Below, piece after piece: positions 40,692 through 44,912 of a DNA stretch of 44,912 bases. Origin of the DNA: an uncultured Clostridia bacterium (lineage in GTDB: Bacteria; Bacillota; DTU014); assembly GCA_900016865.1 (NCBI GenBank), contig FIZI01000014.1, positions 1-44,912 on the forward strand. The letters are read 5' to 3'. Under the pieces are notes generated by a model. The model ran no database searches. It was given only the letters and a program-made list of their open reading frames with translations, and was not told the origin of the DNA. Numbering within the stretch: position 1 is the stretch's first letter; every line of letters starts with the position of its first letter. The translations under genes were made by a program, and so were the position numbers.

Positions 40692-41999
40692 TCAAGAAAC
40701 CCTGTCCATCTGTCGCAATCGATACAGCTTGACACCGTGCTTTGGTACCACCGAAGCAATAGCGGTTGTGATCTCGTGAGTCTCTTTTGTCCAAATATCA
40801 AGAGCCTCGTATGCGACTTCTTCATCCAATGACAGCTCTCTCAACCGAGTTGTCATTGACTGTTCTTCCTCTGTCAAATTGAACTGCGCTACATACGTCT
40901 CGCCTGTCGGCCCCTTGGCTGTCCACACTACCAGATCGCCCTTTCGTGACAGTTGCCGGTTTGCATATGAATATCGATGCATATCCAACAAATCACGATT
41001 CGTCAGCAATAAACGGGTGAACTCATCATTGTCATTCAGTTCGCATCCGACCATCAAAGGCGATCGGAATATCGCCCACAGGGATAGCATGGTCAACTGC
41101 TCATCTCTCGTGAAGCGGGTGAAACGGTCGCCCGCTCCACCATCTACTGATCGAATGCCTATACGGCCTATCGGCAGCATATCGCAGTCTGGCCAATTGC
41201 CGGGTTTGACATAAGGGTACCACTTCTCGCAATACTCAAACATCCGATAGAGCATATCCCACTTATCCCAGAAGTCGTCCGTCATGCGCCACATATTGGC
41301 ATGCTCACCGAGGAACTCGGCTTCGTCAAGTGGTGCCGGTCCGGGCGAGAGGCTTAGGACCATCTCTCTGCCGCATTGATCAATCGCATGGCGAATCATC
41401 TTTATCTCTTCTTTGTGCATTCCGTATAGGCGAGAAGCGGCAATATCATCGACCTTTACGAAATCGACTCCCCACTCTGCGTAGAGGTTGAACAAGGAGT
41501 TGTAGTACTCCTGTGCGCCCTTGGCCTGGGGATTGACGCCGTACATATCTGTGTTCCACGGGCAGATCGAGTTCGGGTGAGCAATGTCTCTTGCTCGTGC
41601 GTCAGTCCCCAAAATCGGCGTATTCTGATGAACAGCCTGACGAGGTATGCCTCTCATGATGTGAATCCCAAACTTCAAGCCTAGACTATGCACTTTGTCT
41701 GCCAAAGGCCTAAACCCCCTGCCATCCTTGGCAGACGGAAAGCGGTTCACCGCTGGAATGAGGCGGGAATACTCGTCCATCTCCAGCGGAACAAAAGGAC
41801 GGTATCGCGACGAGTAGGCGCCCGGTTCGTACCATTGAATGTCAACCACGACATATTCCCAGCCGTACTCCTTCAGATTAGCCGCCATATACTGAGCGTT
41901 CGCCAAGACCTCTTGTTCTCTGACGCTTGCTCCGTAACAGTCCCAGCTATTCCACCCCATCGGCGGTGTCTCTGCCAATATCCTATTGCGCGTCAACAT
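40692..41999 (-). CDS. Glycoside hydrolase family 27 (alpha-galactosidase-like)
   Basis: A 435-residue enzyme without a signal peptide, so cytoplasmic. TPPMGWNSWDCYGASVRE is the GH27 N-terminal signature; VVVDIQWYEPGA follows the second strand; LKFGIHIMRGIPRQAV is the fourth strand. The nucleophile is Asp184 in DFVKVDDI, and the acid/base Asp242 in RMTDDFWDKW. The C-terminal beta-domain begins near 340. The long insertion with DARARDIAHPNSICPWNTDMYGVN is typical of bacterial GH27 proteins. Alpha-galactoside cleavage is most likely; beta-L-arabinopyranosidase activity also occurs in the family. It sits 32 nt after the GH35 gene and 61 nt before GH2. Confidence 0.9.
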   Translation of the reverse strand: MLTRNRILAETPPMGWNSWDCYGASVREQEVLANAQYMAANLKEYGWEYVVVDIQWYEPGAYSSRYRPFVPLEMDEYSRLIPAVNRFPSAKDGRGFRPLADKVHSLGLKFGIHIMRGIPRQAVHQNTPILGTDARARDIAHPNSICPWNTDMYGVNPQAKGAQEYYNSLFNLYAEWGVDFVKVDDIAASRLYGMHKEEIKMIRHAIDQCGREMVLSLSPGPAPLDEAEFLGEHANMWRMTDDFWDKWDMLYRMFEYCEKWYPYVKPGNWPDCDMLPIGRIGIRSVDGGAGDRFTRFTRDEQLTMLSLWAIFRSPLMVGCELNDNDEFTRLLLTNRDLLDMHRYSYANRQLSRKGDLVVWTAKGPTGETYVAQFNLTEEEQSMTTRLRELSLDEEVAYEALDIWTKETHEITTAIASVVPKHGVKLYRLRQMDRVS

Positions 42000-42031
42000 A
42001 GCTCCTCCTCGCCCTGATTGAAATAGCTGTA

Positions 42032-44659
42032 TCAGTCATTCAAGACGGTGACAGTCACGCTGTCCAAAACCGCTTCTTCGTCTTTGTTAACCGCTTCGAC
42101 AAACAAGACAACTCGGTTGTCACCCTTTACCGGATGACTCGGCAGATAGACCATGTTTGGATTTCCACCGACCATAAACGGCCTGTTGGGGCTGTCCAAC
42201 CACACCCGGCTTACCAAGCGGCCGTTGTAAAAGGCTGTCAGCTTCAGGTTCTTGCCCTTTGGATACAGGTAAGCGTTCCTGTTAGCGAGATGCGGCAACT
42301 CCACAGTCAGTGCTGCCAGCTCTCCTGGCCTAATGGCGAATGGCAGGTCCACTGGGACTTGCTCTGGTGCATTCAACAGAGCCTCGAAGTCCGCTTCCTC
42401 AATGAAGTTGACGCCAACCAAATCCGCGCGTTCGCCAAAAAGCAGCCAAAGGTGCGATACTGCATTGGGCTCTCTTGAGGATATTTCAATGACATTGTCA
42501 CCCTTGGCTATATGCGCGTTGATGTCGACCACGTTGTGCAACTGGTTGAAGTATCCGACAGTTTCGCCATTGACCTTGACTGCAACCCAATGGTTCAACT
42601 CCAGCCTTAAGAAGGCGGATGCTTCGGCCAGCTTCTCATAGGGAAGGCGGACCGTCAGCGTCTTGTCGCCATCCGACCACGAACCGCCGAGTTCTTGTTT
42701 ATGTTTGATCAAAGTGACGCCTGCCAGCCCTTTTAGTGAGTCGAGATGCAAAGAAGGCAGCGCCTCATCATGGAAGTTGGTGTGGCCCCAGACCTCTGTC
42801 CTAATCAACAGGTTGTTATCCTTTTCTAAACTCTTACCATCGAGCGGGAGGTAGTAATGATTGTTGCATGTCACGCTGGTGCCCAGATAGGCGTCGTTCA
42901 GGTAGACGCTGCAAACATCACTAACCTCATTGACGAGCATGCCGACAATGTCGTCTCTGCCTGCGAACTCGAAGTGATAGTTTGCATAACCGCGATAGCG
43001 GCCGTATTGCTCTATATGCTTGACTTCGCTTGTTCTCACGTAGTTCATCTCACAGAACTGGGTTAGCGGTATTGCATGGTAGCGAGTAACCGCCGGCTTG
43101 AGGAGCAAGGCGCCTTTGACGGGTCCATCTCGCATCAGGACTATTTCGTCCTCGGTCACTCTTTCCACCAACGCTGCTTCTTTGGGTGTCAGTGCGCAAA
43201 TCGTCAAGTTGAAACGGTCAGTGTTGATATGACAGCTTTGTCCGGCATGGAGGTTGACGACCAGCCGTTCATCCTCCAACTCGTATTTCCCATCACATCG
43301 GATTGACTCTACAGCTTCCTGCTGTATCCTCAATTGCATCTCGCCAATATGATCTGTGTAAGTAACCAAGATATGTCGGTCGCCCAACTTGAAGTGCTGA
43401 GACAACTCCAAAGAGCTAAACTCTATCTCAGCATCAATGCCCAGGAAGTTTAGTGGCGTGTTCCACAAGAGAAAGGGTGCTTTGAGGCGCTTCAACTGGA
43501 TGTCGCAATTCCTCGGATAGGTTTCACCGTCTATCTTGACCTTTATCGACTCCAATTCGTTGGCGTAATTGGTTGCAGTTGTTACATAGCCCCCATCGTG
43601 CAGCTCTAGGATATACGGATAGCTCTTGACATCTTCCTTGCCAATGAACTCGATTTCTTTCTCTACAACCCGGCCTTGTCCCAGCTTTTCCTTGAAAAAA
43701 TGAATGAAGTTCGACAGCAGCCGGGCTTCGTAGAACTCCTCGCTCACTTCACCTTGTCCGTTTATCAATCCGCCGAAGTTGTAGTCACTGGTCAGAAACG
43801 ACAGAGGCCTGCCCCAGTTGTTAATGGCGTTAGTAAAGCCAAAGCACGTGCCGCCAACCTGGTTGAAAGGCCCGAGCAGTTTCACGCCGTTTAGCATCAT
43901 CCGGCGCAGCAGATGGTGCTCACGGCTGGTTTCCGTAACCATCAGCGGGTAGTTCCGCTCTTGCATGTACTTGTAGTAATGAATGCTCCGCGCTTCCAGC
44001 TTCGGGGTCGCAAGATCCGGGTAGATATTGATTGTCGGCATCACGCCTTCAGCATAACCCGTAGCGCGGCCTATATCGAAGTTGCCGACGCACGCAAATA
44101 TCGGGACAGTTATCCCGTATCTCTCAGCCATCTCCCTCAAACGCTCTATGTAACCCTTTGGATCTTCACAGCGTTTGTAGAAGTCCAACTCGTTCTCGAC
44201 CTGGAACACCAACACAGTCCCCTCTTGATCGAGTTGGTACTTGGCGATAATAGGGACGATGCGCCGGAACCACTGATCTACATAATCCAAAAACCTCTCG
44301 TCATTATCTCGGACCTTGATGCCCTTTGTGTATAAATAAGAAGGCAGCCCCCCGCCATCCCATTCACCGCAGATGTAGGGACCGGGCCGGGCCACCACGT
44401 ATAGCTCGTATTGCCGCGCCAGCTGCAAGAAGCGTTCGACATCTCGATCACCGGTGAAGTCCCACTCGCCTTCCTTTAGTTCATGGAAGTTCCACGGGAA
44501 GTAGACATCGATGCAGTTGTAACCGGCTCTCTTGATCTTGCGCATGCGATCTTCCCACAGATGGTGGGGAATGCGGTAGTAAAACAGCGAACCGCACAGT
44601 ATTACCGTGGCCTGATTGTCAACGAAGATCCCATCCTTGTTCACCTTCACGCGACTCAT
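42032..44659 (-). CDS. Glycoside hydrolase family 35 beta-galactosidase
   Basis: An 875-residue cytoplasmic enzyme, no signal peptide. GSLFYYRIPHHLWEDRMRKIKRAGYN, YFPWNFHELKEGEWDF and RPGPYICGEWDGGGLPSYL (residues about 23-108) are the GH35 signatures. The acid/base is Glu157 in VFQVENELDFY, and Glu243 in PLMVTETSREHH is the predicted nucleophile. C-terminal beta-sandwich domains carry galactose-binding-like folds (YRGYANYHFEFAGRD; ASAFLRLELNHWVAVKVNGE). The ATG at 44659 (AGGTGAG site) is preferred over the longer frame starting at 44746. The enzyme removes terminal beta-galactose from imported oligosaccharides. It is the first gene of the glycosidase operon. Confidence 0.92.
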   Translation of the reverse strand: MSRVKVNKDGIFVDNQATVILCGSLFYYRIPHHLWEDRMRKIKRAGYNCIDVYFPWNFHELKEGEWDFTGDRDVERFLQLARQYELYVVARPGPYICGEWDGGGLPSYLYTKGIKVRDNDERFLDYVDQWFRRIVPIIAKYQLDQEGTVLVFQVENELDFYKRCEDPKGYIERLREMAERYGITVPIFACVGNFDIGRATGYAEGVMPTINIYPDLATPKLEARSIHYYKYMQERNYPLMVTETSREHHLLRRMMLNGVKLLGPFNQVGGTCFGFTNAINNWGRPLSFLTSDYNFGGLINGQGEVSEEFYEARLLSNFIHFFKEKLGQGRVVEKEIEFIGKEDVKSYPYILELHDGGYVTTATNYANELESIKVKIDGETYPRNCDIQLKRLKAPFLLWNTPLNFLGIDAEIEFSSLELSQHFKLGDRHILVTYTDHIGEMQLRIQQEAVESIRCDGKYELEDERLVVNLHAGQSCHINTDRFNLTICALTPKEAALVERVTEDEIVLMRDGPVKGALLLKPAVTRYHAIPLTQFCEMNYVRTSEVKHIEQYGRYRGYANYHFEFAGRDDIVGMLVNEVSDVCSVYLNDAYLGTSVTCNNHYYLPLDGKSLEKDNNLLIRTEVWGHTNFHDEALPSLHLDSLKGLAGVTLIKHKQELGGSWSDGDKTLTVRLPYEKLAEASAFLRLELNHWVAVKVNGETVGYFNQLHNVVDINAHIAKGDNVIEISSREPNAVSHLWLLFGERADLVGVNFIEEADFEALLNAPEQVPVDLPFAIRPGELAALTVELPHLANRNAYLYPKGKNLKLTAFYNGRLVSRVWLDSPNRPFMVGGNPNMVYLPSHPVKGDNRVVLFVEAVNKDEEAVLDSVTVTVLND

Positions 44660-44912
44660 GAACGCACTCACCTTTTCATGTTGATTTGGTGTGAATCTAT
44701 CCCTCGAGCAATGTCTAGATGTGTCAATTTGATATCTTAGAAACAAAAACCCCTTTTCCTGCTTCTCTATCCTCTCTATGGTTCTGCGCTTACGCAGAGC
44801 AGATTAGCGTTGCTAATGTTTCTGGGGCGATGTGTGGTCTCCGAAGCGATTGTAGAGCCGACTCGGAGCCATGGACGGCGGCGAATCGGAGCATCTGCAG
44901 CGAGTGGTGTCG
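44660..44912 (-). promoter_or_regulatory. Control region upstream of the glycosidase operon
   Basis: No gene is recognised in these 253 bp. A minus-strand TTGACA lies at about 44718-44713, but its -10 is poor. Two palindromes stand side by side: TCTGCG/CGCAGA (44783-44798) and ATTAGC/GCTAAT with a three-base centre (44803-44817). The second resembles a LacI-family half-site pair but differs from the ATTGATAACGTTATCAAT operators farther down. Confidence 0.4.

Noticed and set aside
1-44912. CRISPR arrays, tRNA/rRNA genes, prophage or IS elements
   Set aside because: No spaced direct repeats, tRNA-like cloverleaf, rRNA sequence, integrase or transposase was recognised on either strand.

Overview
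The window looks like the chromosome of an anaerobic, fermentative, saccharolytic member of the Bacillota (Firmicutes). The grounds are strong AGGAGG-type ribosome binding sites, GTG and TTG starts, consensus sigma-A promoters, T-run terminators, an [FeFe]-hydrogenase maturation operon with a Rex-like operator, a ykkC-family riboswitch, and LplB/YtcP-type sugar ABC permeases. Two features point to a diderm envelope: a small secreted beta-barrel-like protein ending in Phe, and three sugar-binding proteins with ordinary signal peptides but no lipobox. The exact lineage cannot be fixed from this sequence.

Layout. 1-905: an ABC-2 type exporter permease runs off the left edge. A C-terminal remnant of a second permease and a complete ykkC-family riboswitch with its own promoter and terminator precede it on the minus strand. 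989-6461 (minus): a five-gene polyol/tagatose-type operon, lacI - FGGY kinase - galactitol-1-phosphate dehydrogenase-like gene - PfkB kinase and class II aldolase. 6764-7804 (plus): a divergent aldo/keto reductase. 7940-8743: a 5'-truncated second copy of the riboswitch end, abutting a sensor kinase cut off after its 7TM region. 8943-12565 (minus): P-II-like protein, DUF1538 membrane protein, sugar isomerase/epimerase, nagB, FMN-binding protein. 12757-17072 (plus): promoter, Rex-like site, long structured leader with attenuator, then TM1266-like regulator, hydE, hydG, hydF. 17139-20592: HAD phosphatase, beta-barrel protein, and a chemoreceptor lacking its N-terminus. 20779-24316 (plus): one sugar ABC importer (two permeases and a binding protein). 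24395-38052 (minus): a nine-gene operon with two more ABC importers surrounding DUF5696, Yip1 and NHL/TPR proteins. 38555-44659 (minus): GH35, GH27 and GH2 glycosidases.

How it may work together (inference): galactose-containing oligosaccharides are bound by two unusually modular binding proteins and imported by ABC systems that must borrow an ATPase encoded elsewhere. Surface or periplasmic hydrolysis may involve the GH2 lipoprotein and the membrane-anchored DUF5696 protein. Cytoplasmic GH27 alpha-galactosidase and GH35 beta-galactosidase would release galactose. The aldo/keto reductase and the polyol operon could then form a PTS-independent route: galactose to galactitol, galactitol phosphate, tagatose 6-phosphate, tagatose 1,6-bisphosphate, then triose phosphates. 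Reducing equivalents could leave as H2 through the Rex-controlled hydrogenase system. Several truncated genes (ABC-2 permease, sensor kinase, chemoreceptor, riboswitch copy) mark past deletions.
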